From assembly GCA_023376005.1 (NCBI GenBank), contig CM042143.1, forward strand, positions 87,617,008 to 87,681,007: 64,000 bases of DNA, in the 5' to 3' direction. Positions 52,335 to 63,191 of this stretch are shown here, one piece after another. The first letter of the stretch is position 1, and each line of letters starts with the position of its first letter. The position numbers and the translations under genes are program-made. The DNA is from Doryteuthis pealeii. Lineage: Eukaryota > Mollusca > Cephalopoda > Myopsida > Loliginidae. The notes under the pieces were generated by a model, which searched no databases, was not told the DNA's origin, and saw nothing but the letters and a program-made list of their open reading frames with translations.

Positions 52335-53012
52335 CTTTCTCTCTCTCTTTCTCTCTCCTTCTCTCTCTCTCTTCTCTTTCTCTCTCTCTCTCTCTCCTTC
52401 TCCTCTTCTCTTTCTCTCTCTCCTTTCTTTTTCTCTCTTTCTTCTCTCTTTCTTCTCCCTTTCTCTCTTTCTTTCTCCTTTCTCTCTCTCTATCCCTTTC
52501 TCTCTCTCTTCTTTATCCCTTTCTCTCTCTCTTTCTCCCTTTCTCTCTCTCTCTCTCCTTTCTCTCTCTTCTCTTTCTCTCTCCCTCCTTTCTCTCTCTC
52601 TCTCTCCTCCCTCTCTCTCTCTCTCCTTTTTCTCTCTCTCTCTCTCTCCTTTTCTCTCTCTCTCTCTCCCTTTCTCTCTCTCTCTCTCCCTCTCTTCCCT
52701 CTCTCTCTCTCTTCTTTATCTTTCTCTCTCTCTCTTCCCCTTTCTCCCTCTCTCTCTTCTTTATCCCTTTCTCCCTCTCTCTCTTTCTTTATCCCTTTCT
52801 CCTTTCTCTCTTCTCTCATATGTATACAGAATCACTTTTTCTACTCTCACCCCCCCCTTTTAAACACGCACAAATATACGCGCATCCGCGTCCCTTACTG
52901 CTATCACGTGATGCTCATAATTTATCCCTTTTTCCTGATAGTCGTACAAATATAATCCGCTTTTTCATAAACACGGTCCGCTATTAACATACAACATGCG
53001 TACACGGGGACA
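51688..53012. repeat. Duplicated block, long version with ~940 bp pyrimidine tract
   Basis: Matches 45957-46512 on both sides of the CT tract. Here the tract spans ~51875-52817. It is almost purely C/T on the plus strand with ~49 long (CT)n/CTTT/CCCT subunits. Confidence 0.88.
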
Positions 53013-53099
53013 AAAGGCAATGCTTATTAAAGGCCGGGCTTGTTCTCTCAAGATATTATGTTCGCCAATTATTAGCGTCCGCATCATAAAAATTACATC

Positions 53100-53388
53100 C
53101 TAACCAATTTTACATAGATATGTAATTTTATTTTGCTAGATACCATATACAATATCGCCCAAAAAGAAGTGCATTTCTGCCAACTTTATAGAGATATGGA
53201 ATTTTATTTAGCTAGTTAGTTAGCTAACTAACTAGATAGATAGATAGATAGATACCGTAGAGTGTATGGCCTGTAAAGAAGTGCATACCTAACAATTTTA
53301 AATAGACATTGAGTTTTATTTAGACTGCTAAATGCCGTATAGAAAGTATCGCCGATAGAGAAGTACACCCCTAACAATTTTAAATGCA
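53100..53388. repeat. ~80-110 bp tandem repeat, about three units, with (GATA)n
   Basis: The ATTTTATTT...GATACC...GAAGTGCAT...AACAATTTTA order repeats. (GATA)n lies at 53232-53254. A further unit appears right of the Helitron-like insertion at 53935-53990. Confidence 0.65.
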
Positions 53389-53929
53389 CCAGCAGAAGTA
53401 TGCGCTCTCTGGGCGCAAATATTTAAGTTTTAATGTAATAAAATATTATATTAAATTAGAAAGACTAACAAAACTAGATAAGAACGAATATAAAAATATT
53501 ACGCTTATTTTAATAATATTTTGATTGATTTCTATATAAAATTATATATAAGATTGTTTTTAATACGTTTGAGAATAACATGATTGTATCAGAAATCAGT
53601 AACAGCAAATAATAATTTATTAAACCCAGATTTATTAAAATCATTATGTAAATTATTCCTACCATATACTATGTAAATATTTATTTCTTAGAGATATATA
53701 ACACATATTTCAGGTTTTTAAATGCATTAATAATATGGGTAGTTTTGCAGCAAATCTATCCCAGCTACACTTTAATAGAGACATCGTTAATAAATAAAAT
53801 GACCCATAAGATTAAATAATGACTATTTCATAATCGTTGAGAATATAAATTAAATAGCTAAGGAAATCGTGATGTCAGTAGTGACGTAGTTTCGGTTACA
53901 GACAGATAGTTACATAATCTCTATTATGA
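53389..53929 (-). mobile_element. Helitron-like element inserted in a tandem repeat
   Basis: Minus strand: A|TCATAATAGAGATTATG ... hairpin TGCGCCC AGA GAGCGCA ... CTGG|T, which fits CTRR|T. 541 bp. Confidence 0.75.
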
Positions 53930-54104
53930 TATGGTATGGGGTTTTAATTAGACTGATAGATACCGTAGAGAGTATCGCCTATAATGTGTTGTCTGTAAAT
54001 GTGTACAAGTTCTGTGTGATGGATATTTCTTTTTAGGGCCGGAATGATAAGTAGTAGTAACCCTTTCTGATGTAGCTGTTTGAAGTCGTTAATACAAGGT
54101 AGTA

Positions 54105-54345
54105 CCGTGTTTCCACGAAAATAAGACAGGGCTTATATTAATTTTTCACTCCAAAATATAACACTAGGGCCTATTTTTGGGTTGATGTCTTATTCTTCAC
54201 ATATCGAAAAAACGACATGACAAGGCAGAAAATTACGAAATTTCTAAATAAGCACAAATTACGAAAAAACTTTATTAACGACAACTTTCGTGTACTTTAT
54301 GAAATGAACTTATTTGCCTGACCAGGAAAACTATAGGTTGGAATT

Positions 54346-54385
<40 letters not shown>

Positions 54386-54514
54386 CGTGCTACAGCTTTT
54401 CCTGAGCATCCGGCTAAATAGCACAAGCAAACGCACATCATCTTGATCATTGACGAAGACGAGTGTTTGCCAGGTCTTATTTTGCAGGTAAGTCTTATTT
54501 TCGGGGAAACATGA
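54105..54514. mobile_element. MITE with TA target duplication
   Basis: The ends CCGTGTTTCCACGAAAATAA and the complement of TTATTTTCGGGGAAACATGA are flanked by TA on both sides. The 410 bp interior includes (GT)n at 54350-54381. No transposase. Confidence 0.8.
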
Positions 54515-54583
54515 TAGTAGCCAGTTTGAGACTATGGATCGTTAAAAGTGGTTGAATTGGCAACCAGTCCATATTCTATACCT

Positions 54584-55425
54584 CAAGGATGTCAAACATG
54601 CGGCCATGGAACTGCCTGCGACCCTCAACAAACAAGTGCGACCCGCACACAGACTGCGCTCCCATACGGTGCTTTTATGCTTTTTTCATGGGAAATGGAC
54701 TCGTCGCCCCGAGTTCAAATCCTGGACGTGGTAATTGCATTTTCACTTAACGCTAATACCCTTGGGAAAGGTATGAATCCTACTCTCCCTCCAGCTATGG
54801 ATAAATAGTAGGGCAGACTGGGCTCTTTAACCTTGGTTAGGCAACCGGCCTAGGAGAAGGAAAACTCTGAAATCAAACCTGCTGAACTCCGCTTAAGAAA
54901 TTGACCTTGTGTCGCATCCTGCTCGTGCGGAGGGGTTGGTAAATACATACATACGGCGCTTTTACAGTTTCCTAGGTTTAAAAAGATTTTTTTCCTACAC
55001 ATCTTGGGCGAAAGCGGTCGTTTATTTTCATAAAGGCAATGTATTGTAAAGAAACATATTGTTATCAACGCATTGTCTCTCACCTCTTCCTTTGAGTGGT
55101 GGAAGGAGGAGGCTAACTAAGTCAATGAAAGGGAGTGAGTCTTTCCTCTTGCCTTCTTCTACTTTCAATCAACACATGGCTATAATTGAATGTGACAGTG
55201 ACACTTGTTAATTTTATTATTTGAACTCGGTTATTTTACATTCTTTTTAACTAAAATGTTTTTTTTTAGACTCATTGGATTTTAGTCGATAATAATGATA
55301 GCAATCATCACTTTGTTCTGTTAATGTAGAAGATGGATTTAAAGACTTAATTCTCATGTGCGGCCCTCATAACATACATATGTAATCCATGCGGCCATAG
55401 GGGGCTACTCAATTTGACATACCTG
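54584..55425. mobile_element. Possible hAT-type element containing SINE B
   Basis: The left end CAAGGATGTCAAACATGCGG and the right end, inverted, CAGGTATGTCAAATTGAG, with a GCGGCC block near each end, resemble hAT termini. The 8 bp flanks match at only half of positions, so no clear target duplication. Interior without SINE ~570 bp, non-coding. Confidence 0.5.
54685..54955 (+). mobile_element. SINE family B
   Basis: Head from the CATGGGAAATGGACTCGTCG region with B-box GAGTTCAAATCCTGG. Body complete to GTGCGGAGGGGTTGGTAAAT. Confidence 0.85.
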
Positions 55426-55478
55426 CTGTGCAAGACTGGTAAGACTTTTTCTTCGTGTCTTGAGTACATGGAATATAT

Positions 55479-55742
55479 ATTTACCAACCCCTCCGCATGA
55501 GCAGGATGTGACACCAGGTCAATTTCTTAAGCGGAGTTCAACAGGTTTAAATTCAGAGTTTTCCTTCTCCTAGACAGGTTGCTTAACCAAGGTTAAAGAA
55601 CCCAGTCTGTCCTACTATTTACCCATAGCTGGAGGGAAAGTAGGATTCGCTAAGTGAAATGCAATTACGACGTCCAGGATTTGAACTCGGTGACGAGTCC
55701 ATTTCCCATGGCTTTAACCATTACACCAGGCGCTTCCTGATC
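55479..55742 (-). mobile_element. SINE family B, complete, 13 bp target duplication
   Basis: ACATGGAATATAT at 55466-55478 and again at 55743-55755. Head complement (ACCATTACACCAGGCGC) and B-box complement (GGATTTGAACTCGG) present. Reference copy for family B boundaries. Confidence 0.92.
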
Positions 55743-55867
55743 ACATGGAATATATGATTTTAACGGCATGCCAACCTGTATAGGATTATTCTATATCTAG
55801 AATCTAGGTAATTGAGTTCATTGTATGTTCATATTTACATTGTGTGGTTGATTCTTAAGTAGTCCTC

Positions 55868-56088
55868 GTGATGTAGTTGAGTAACGTGATGGACTGCGAC
55901 ATAGTATTAAGCGAGTTCGAATCCAGTTGCGCTATTACATTCACTTTTGGACTAATGCCCTTGGGAAATGTATGAATCTCATCCCCACAGCTATGGGTTA
56001 AATAATACCACAACTATTCTTCTGCAAGGATGGACTTGTAATTAAATAACCCAAGACGGTTGATATGCCATTAAACAAAGAAACCATT
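55868..56088 (+). mobile_element. SINE family E
   Basis: A-box-like GTAGTTGAGTAACGTGATGG and B-box CGAGTTCGAATCCAG. Body CCCTTGGGAAATGTATGAAT and GCTATGGGTTAAATAATA. Tail GACGGTTGATATGCCATTAA and ACAAAG. The tail resembles that of family C, suggesting a shared LINE partner. Confidence 0.75.
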
Positions 56089-56142
56089 AAGAGGTCTTTT
56101 TGCACACGGTCTTATCGAATACGAATAGTTTTTAAATAGATC

Positions 56143-56583
56143 TATTCAACCCATAGATGGGACGCGAACAGGTACTGCCACTCCGGCTCAGAGTAGTTAT
56201 TTACTGACATCCTACCATGTCAGTTGAACACAGCGTCCGATTAACGTGAGGAACCACGCACAAACCGAAGCTCATGCAGTGGTAAGTGTTAAGAATTACG
56301 TGTATCTTCTGAGGCACCCCAGGCACTGGGCAATAAACACAACCCTTCCTCTTTTAGACAAAGTGGGCAGGTGTTGCCAGGAGGGATGGCCCTCAGGGAT
56401 CAATGCTGATATTATATATCTTACCGGTCCAAAAGACCTGGGAGTAGTGCCAAGCCAAAGAAGTGGTTCCAAATTTCCAGACCTGGAGATGCAATTTAAT
56501 GTCATATCCAGGACACCCCTTTTGGAGAGGATCTTAACCCTTTACTGTGGATACCGTCGGCGTATTCTAAGCCCCGCTTAGAA
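56143..56583 (-). mobile_element. Repeat C interrupted by repeat H
   Basis: ATAGATGGGACGCGAACAGG ... GGCTCAGAGT, then H (56200-56440), then ACCTGGGAGTAGTGCC to GTCGGCGTATTCTAAGCCCC. Confidence 0.65.
56200..56440 (+). repeat. Dispersed repeat H inside repeat C
   Basis: TTACTGACATCCTACCATGT, GAGGCACCCCAGGCACTGGG, TATATCTTACCGG. The adjoining 111- and 69-codon frames are shadows of this repeat. Confidence 0.65.
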
Positions 56584-56936
56584 TTTCCGCATTAGAAAGA
56601 CATGTGGTTAGGTGAAATAAACATTTGAACAAAAATAACATTTCAGAAAACTAAAGAAAAGATCATATGTAAATAAAGACAAAATATGAAAAGTGAAACG
56701 AATTACATTTCAGAAAAATAAATATACCCGTAAAACTTAATGGCGGAAGAGGGAAAACAAGATGGAAGAAAAATATATAAAACATCCTGCTCTTTAGTAG
56801 CGCCACCTAGCGTCGTGCATCATAATGGCGAGGCGGATGTAAGGTTTGTTTAGTCTGGAGATGAGCGATGAACACGTGGCAGCGTTTAGCCAATAGCTAA
56901 GAAATACGATATTTATCCCCCACCCCCACCCCGCAG
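56584..56936. other. No gene recognised
   Basis: Includes a GC-richer patch (56800-56890). No domain or clear promoter. Confidence 0.4.
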
Positions 56937-57178
56937 TTACGGTGCTGGGATATGATACAAGGTCGTTTTACTATAGGGTGCCTCACAGGAAGCATGCCTC
57001 CAGAAGTGGTGTGTGTAAAATTGCTCATATCCCTTCAGCATTCCCTTTCCGTGGCGCCTCAGGCACCGAGCGATAAACCCAGCCCTTACTCTGTTTAGGC
57101 AGGTACTAACTGTAGGGAGGGGGGGGGCTGAAAGTAAGCTATTAATATTTCTCACGCACCGGAATCTGAATTAGGCGT
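56937..57178 (+). repeat. Dispersed repeat H, diverged
   Basis: GCGCCTCAGGCACCGAGCGA, TAAACCCAGCCCTTAC, GGGGGGGGGCTG. Confidence 0.6.
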
Positions 57179-57180
57179 CT

Positions 57181-57420
57181 TTATTGCTGCTTCTATAATC
57201 AAAACGCGGACCGAGTTGTAAACATTGCTTTCCGTTTCAGACTTAGCGGTCTGATTTACTTTCTCTATTTTAATTTGTTTGAGTTAAATATGGTAGACAA
57301 AATGGCGAAAATATACTTCTGCATTTATTCTATCGACGGTGCAAGTTTTGCAGTTTACCAAGCAAGTGTGTGTGAGTATGTGTGTAGTGGACATGAACCA
57401 GAAAAGTTGGAAAAAATGCA
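57181..57420 (+). other. Short unclassified frame, not called as a gene
   Basis: An open frame starting MVDKMAKIYFCIYSIDGASF (57290) precedes a GTGTGTGAGT that could serve as a splice donor. It then runs into repeat C. There is no recognised domain and nothing else supports an exon. Confidence 0.15.
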
Positions 57421-57422
57421 TG

Positions 57423-57602
57423 GCTGGTTGGGTTCTACGGCATGTCAACCCTTGTTGGGTCATTTTATGCCGGAGACGTGTGATTCATTCTTAACGAGTA
57501 CTCAATTTTTTAAAACTAATTTTATTCAAACACATTTTTCAAAACCCTTTTTCCCCCTATTTAACCCATAGACGGGACCCTAATAGGTACTACCACTCCG
57601 GA
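57423..57602 (-). mobile_element. Repeat C, tail-side fragment
   Basis: GGCTGGTTGGGTTCTACGGC to TAGGTACTACCACTCCGG. Confidence 0.7.
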
Positions 57603-58013
57603 AAAATGCATGAATTTGTCCACTCAACTATCTGTGTCTGTGTTTCTGTGTTTCTTTTTCTCTGTCTCTGTCTATCTGTCCGTCTCTCTCTCTATATATA
57701 TAATATCGCATAATTTATACTTAGATTCAGTTGTCTCCCCACCTCTCTCTCTCTCAATAATTTTTCGCCTATTTGCTACTTACCCTCATACGTCCTATCT
57801 CTGTCTATCTGTCTGTTTCTCTCTCTTTCAATCTCTATCTTCAAACCGTTTGTCCTTCACATACATTAGCATTCACATTCCCCCCCCTCTCTCTCTCCTC
57901 CCTCATACTATAACTACTACTACTCGTATTTTTCGTTGGATGCTATATACTACTGTCCTTGTATCATACTAGGCTCGGCTTAATAAATAACAACATACTC
58001 AGTACACACACAC

Positions 58014-58102
<89 letters not shown>
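57603..58102. repeat. CT-rich tract, then (CA)n(CT)n microsatellite
   Basis: Imperfect CTCTGTCT/CTATCT to ~57900. (CA)n at 58001-58049, (CT)n at 58050-58102. Confidence 0.9.
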
Positions 58103-58106
<4 letters not shown>

Positions 58107-58237
58107 ACACTGTCAATTTCTCTTTAAATTTTGAGTACATGTGAAAAGGGATTTATTAAGTAGAAAGCTTAAGCCGTAGATTGAAACAATTGTCCCGGAT
58201 GCTTAACTAAATTCTTAAACTGATTACAAATACGAGA

Positions 58238-58358
58238 GCTTACGGTCAAGTCACGTTGAAAGCACCGGTTCCCACTAGATTCCCGAACTTAAGGAGCGAT
58301 GATCCTGTTCTATACTTAGATGGGTGACCATTTAAGCAACAGCAGGTACTGTAAGCAA
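58238..58358 (+). pseudogene. 5S rRNA-like sequence (pseudogene or head of a 5S-derived SINE)
   Basis: ~121 bp, the length of 5S rRNA, and colinear with it: start GCTTACGGTCAAGTCACG, TTGAAAGCACCGGTTCCC, CCGAACTTAAGGAGCG, TACTTAGATGGGTGACC, end GTACTGTAAGC. The internal control region is mutated (GAACTTAAGGAGCG instead of the usual GAAGTTAAGCAACG; TAGATGGGTGACC). It is unlikely to be a working 5S gene. No second 5S copy is in the window. The downstream 58360-58680 stretch ends with a C/E-type tail in complement, so a 5S-headed SINE is possible. Confidence 0.75.
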
Positions 58359-58587
58359 TATATCAAAATCTTGTGGCCTGGTTAGGCGCCAGAATAAAAA
58401 CACAAGAGAGGAAATGAGTTAAATACATATATTAACAAAGAACAGTAGTATAAACATATACACACGAGAATGTTACTCGCGAGGCTGTTTTATCAGCTAT
58501 CCGCTGAAATATTAACTTTCGCTTAAGTGCAGAACCTGCTGCTATTTATAGTTGGAAGAGTTCATGCGCACGTGGTAAATTACCATA

Positions 58588-58676
58588 ACACAAAATGACT
58601 TGATTCGGTATTAAATGACCCGAAAAGTGTTAATATGCCGTAAGACAAAACAACAAACAAACAAATACGAGAATCA
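58588..58676 (+). mobile_element. C/E-type retroposon tail
   Basis: TTCGGTATTAAATGACCCG, GTTAATATGCCGTAAGACAA, then (CAAA)n. If joined to the 5S-like sequence it would be the 3' end of that element. Confidence 0.55.
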
Positions 58677-58691
58677 ACAATAATGAAAGCG

Positions 58692-59290
58692 AGGTTGGTT
58701 GGTTGGATTTTACGGCATGTCAACCCATTGGGTCATTTTATGCCGAAGAACATTTATTTTATTCGTTCTTGATGGGTACTTAATTTAAAAAAAAAAATTT
58801 TTAAACACATTTTATTTTAAAAATTATTTTTTCTTTTTAACCCGTAAATGATACCCTAACAGGTACTACCATACCATAATAGCGATGAAGGGGTACTCCA
58901 CACTTCTCAGAGCTCCAGAATTGGAGCTTTCCCAATAGATGCAGTTTAACGCCATACCCTAGACACTACGACCCTCGGCCACCACTTTCTAGCATATATA
59001 TGATAAAAAGGGTTGAGGTTGCCATAAGGGCAATAGAGCCGGGACTATCATATATATTCTAAGGGTTGACGTGACCAGCCGATTGATCAGAGGGGGCCTT
59101 TCCAACCGTCCGTCTAACGTAAGTAAGCGCAAAAGTGGAGTGTTGCATGTCATGGATTGCTCAGGGTTCCTTCTTTAAGCATTACAGGCCACCAGCCACG
59201 ATCAACAGTTTGCCCCACTGGGGGGGGGGTCTTACCTCTCTGCAGAGGTGCAGTCGGTGTATTCGACAGCCCCAGCCGACAGGGCCGAGT
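58692..59290 (-). mobile_element. Dispersed repeat C, full length
   Basis: Tail GGTTGGTTGGTTGGATTTTA at the left, head GCCCCAGCCGACAGGGCC at the right. GCGAG or GAG flank both ends, and the target duplication is unclear. Confidence 0.78.
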
Positions 59291-59424
59291 GAGGTTGGAT
59301 ACAGGTGAAAGTGAGACCAATAATAGTCGAACTATGGAAACGGGCCCCAGAAAGACAGAACAGTAAAAGGGAGACTCAAAGTTTTATTAGATTTCTATCT
59401 ATACGAAACAGTTTAAGATCTACC

Positions 59425-62400
59425 TATGTATTTACCCAACCCCTCCGTACGGATAGGATGTAACACAAGTTCAATCTTTACGCGGAGTATTTCTTGTTTG
59501 AATTAAGAGTTTACCTTCTCATAGACTAGTTGCCTTATCAAAGCTAGAGATCTCATTCTGTTCTATTATTTAACCAAAGTTTGGGCGAGAACACATGGGT
59601 TCATGCCTTTCATAGACTAGTTGCCTTATCAAAGCTAGAGATCTCATTCTGTTCTATTATTTAACCAAAGTTTGGGCGAGAACACATGGGTTCATAGACC
59701 AAAGTTTGGGCGAGAACACATGGGTTCATGCCTTTCATAGACTAGTTGCCTTATCAAAGCTAGAGATCTCATTCTGTTCTATTATTTAACCAAAGTTTGG
59801 GCGAGAACACATGGGTTCATGCCTTTCATAGACTAGTTGCCTTATCAAAGCTAGAGATCTCATTCTGTTCTATTATTTAACCAAAGTTTGGGCGAGAAAC
59901 ATGGGTTCATGCCTTTCATAGACTAGTTGCTTATCAAAGCTAGAGATCTCATTCTGTTCTATTATTTAACCAAAGTTTGGGCGAGAACACATGGGTTCAT
60001 GCCTTTCATAGACTAGTTGCCTTATCAAAGCTAGAGATCTCATTCTGTTCTATTATTTAACCAAAGTTTGGGCGAGAACACATGGGTTCATGCCTTTCAT
60101 AGACTAGTTGCCTTATCAAAGCTAGAGATCTCATTCTGTTCTATTATTTAAACCAAAGTTTGGGCGAGAACACATGGGTTCATGCCTTTCATAGACTAGT
60201 TGCCTTATCAAAGCTAGAGATCTCATTCTGTTCTATTATTTAACCAAAGTTTGGGCGAGAACACATGGGTTCATGCCTTTCATAGACTAGTTGCCTTATC
60301 AAAGCTAGAGATCTCATTCTGTTCTATTATTAACCAAAGTTGGGCGAGAACACATGGGTTCATGCCTTTCATAGACTAGTTGCCTTATCAAAGCTAGAGA
60401 TCTCATTCTGTTCTATTATTTAACCAAAGTTTGGGCGAGAACACATGGGTTCATGCCTTTCATAGACTAGTTGCCTTATCAAAGCTAGAGATCTCATTCT
60501 GTTCTATTATTTAACCAAAGTTTGGGCGAGAACACATGGGTTCATGCCTTTCATAGACTAGTTGCCTTATCAAAGCTAGAGATCTCATTCTGTTCTATTA
60601 TTTAACCAAAGTTTGGGCGAGAACACATGGGTTCATGCCTTTCATAGACTAGTTGCCTTATCAAAGCTAGAGATCTCATTCTGTTCTATTATTTAACCAA
60701 AGTTTGGGCGAGAACACATGGCTTCATGCCTTTCATAGACTAGTTGCCTTATCAAAGCTAGAGATCTCATTCTGTTCTATTATTTAACCAAAGTTTGGGC
60801 GAGAACACATGGGTTCATGCCTTTCATAGACTAGTTGCCTTATCAAAGCTAGAGATCTCATTCTGTTCTACTATTTAACCAAAGTTTGGGCGAGAACACA
60901 TGGCTTCATGCCTTTCATAGACTAGTTGCCTTATCAAAGCTAGAGATCTCATTCTGTTCTACTATTTAACCAAAGTTTGGGCGAGAACCATGGAGTTCAT
61001 GCCTTTCATAGACTAGTTGCATCAAAGCCTCATCTGGCGAGAAACACATGGGTTCATGCCTTTCATAGACTAGTTGCCTTATCAAGCTAGAGATCTCATT
61101 CTGTTCTACTATTTAACCAAAGTTTGGGCGAGAACACATGGGTTCATGCCTTTCATAGACTAGTTGCCTTATCAAAGCTAGAGATCTCATTCTGTTCTAC
61201 TATTTAACAAAGTTTGGGCGAGAACACATGGGTTCATGCCTTTCATAGACTAGTTGCCTTATCAAAGCTAGAGATCTATTCTGTTCTACTATTTAACCAA
61301 AGTTTGGGCGAGAACACATGGGTTCATGCCTTTCATAGACTAGTTGCCTTATCAAAGCTAGAGATCTCATTCTGTTCTACTATTTAACCAAAGTTTGGAC
61401 GAGAACACATGGGTTCATGCCTTTCATAGACTAGTTGCCTTATCAAAGCTAGAGATCTCATTCTGTTCTACTATTTAACCAAAGTTTGGGCGAGAACACA
61501 TGGGTTCATGCCTTTCATAGACTAGTTGCCTTATCAAAGCTAGAGATCTCATTTCTGTTCTACTATTTAACCAAAGTTTTGGGCGAGAACACATGGGTTC
61601 ATGCCTTTCATAGACTAGTTGCCTTATCAAAGCTAGAGATCTCATTCTGTTCTACTATTTAACCAAAGTTTGGACGAGAACACATGGGTTCATGCCTTTC
61701 ATAGACTAGTTGCCTTATCAAAGCTAGAGATCTCATTCTGTTCTACTATTTAACCAAAGTTTGGGCGAGAACACATGGGTTCATGCCTTTCATAGACTAG
61801 TTGCCTTATCAAAGCTAGAGATCTCATTCTGTTCTACTATTTAACCAAAGTTTGGGCGAGAACACATGGGTTCATGCCTTTCATAGACTAGTTGCCTTAT
61901 CAAAGCTAGAGATCTCATTCTGTTCTACTATTTAACCAAAGTTTTGACGAGAACACATGGGTTCATGCCTTTCATAGACTAGTTGCCTTATCAAAGCTAG
62001 AGATCTCATTCTGTTCTACTATTTAACCAAAGTTTGGGCGAGAACACATGGGTTCATGCCTTTCATAGACTAGTTGCCTTATCAAAGCTAGAGATCTCAT
62101 TCTGTTCTACTATTTAACCAAAGTTTGGGCGAGAACACATGGGTTCATGCCTTTCATAGACTAGTTGCCTTATCAAAGCTAGAGATCTCATTCTGTTCTA
62201 CTATTTAACCAAAGTTTGGGCGAGAACACATGGTTCATGCCTTCATAGACTAGTTGCCTTATCAAAGCTAGAGATCTCATTCTGTTCTACTATTTAACCA
62301 AAGTTTTGACGAGAACACATGGGTTCATGCCTTTCATAGACTAGTTCCTTATCAAAGCTAGAGATCTCATTCTGTTCTACTATTTAACCAAAGTTTGGGC

Positions 62401-62555
62401 GAGAACACATGGGTTCATGCCTTTCATAGACTAGTTGCCTTATCAAAGCTAGAGATCTCATTCTGTTCTACTATTTAACCAAAGTTTGGGCGAGAACACA
62501 TGGGTTCATGCCTTTCATGAGAATATTAACGCCAAGTGAAACCCATTTTGCCTGA
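59425..62555 (-). mobile_element. SINE family B split by an internal satellite
   Basis: The left part 59425-59520 is the SINE 3' region in complement (ACCCAACCCCTCCGTACGG; TAACACAAGTTCAATC). After the satellite the SINE body resumes at 62517 (GAGAATATTAACGCCAAGTG), matching the GGGTATTAGCGCTAAGTG block of other copies. The tRNA head is not recognisable to the right. Confidence 0.8.
59521..62516. repeat. 91-bp satellite array, 33 units, derived from SINE B
   Basis: Unit: ATAGACTAGTTGCCTTATCA, AAGCTAGAGATCTCATTCTG, TTCTATTATTTAACCAAAGT, TTGGGCGAGAACACATGGGT, TCATGCCTTTC. Most units are exactly 91 bp, and a few are 89-93. Unit 2 is 125 bp and unit 17 is 57 bp. Each unit corresponds to the SINE B segment between CTAGACTAG...TGCC and ATACCTTTC in complement. 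Units 1-14 have CTATTATTT and units 15-33 have CTACTATTT. Confidence 0.95.
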
Positions 62556-62639
62556 TATATAGTTTCTCAACTTTTTTGATATATAGTCTCTCAACGATTT
62601 TCAAACCAAATCCTTGGTTTGAAAATAACAAAGGCCTGA

Positions 62640-62790
62640 AACTGTTGCTTACCAATCGCCTTGGAGAAAGTGTGAACCTCCTCATTCCTTTTGGTGTGAG
62701 TTAAATAATACTACTACTGTTCTCCTAAAAGAATGGTTTGGGTATTAAATTACGAAGACTGATATGCTATTAAAACAAAGAAACTAAACA
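62640..62790 (+). mobile_element. SINE family E, body and tail
   Basis: GCCTTGGAGAAAGTGTGAAC, GAGTTAAATAATACTACTAC, GGTATTAAATTACG, GATATGCTATTAAAACAAAG. Confidence 0.65.
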
Positions 62791-62835
62791 TTATCAAGTG
62801 CAATTGACTGCCTGCCTTCGCTACCCCGTCAGATA

Positions 62836-62910
62836 AACATGCACTATCAATGATATTGAGCACTCTTTACTCATAAGTATAACACATTATATATTATACT
62901 ATCAATCAAT

Positions 62911-62959
<49 letters not shown>

Positions 62960-62960
62960 A
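62836..62960 (+). repeat. Repeat G fragment followed by (CA)n(TA)n(GA)n
   Basis: CAATGATATTGAGCACTCTT, TACTCATAAGTATAACAC, then compound microsatellite 62911-62960. Confidence 0.6.
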
Positions 62961-63160
62961 GATTAAAAAGGTATGGTTTAAAACAGACGCGAATCCTTGG
63001 GGTATTTTTCTCCTCTATCGTTCTACAATATATAGGTTGGTTGTTAGTTCTTTTTACTGGGCACTTTTACACGTTTTTAGTACAAAAATCCCGAAGTATT
63101 TAAGGTTTTATCTTATTTACTTCGTGGATTTTAATCGTCACTACAGTATGTATATATATA

Positions 63161-63191
<31 letters not shown>

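Noticed and set aside
51763..52987. Two overlapping 366- and 377-codon frames
   Set aside because: They are translations of the CT tract (Ser/Leu/Phe only). Both plus frames are open simply because pyrimidine codons contain no stops.
56246..56581. 111-codon frame
   Set aside because: It spans repeats H and C; the same DNA elsewhere does not keep the frame.
59521..62516. CRISPR-like array
   Set aside because: Units are contiguous with no variable spacers and derive from a eukaryotic SINE; a satellite, not CRISPR.
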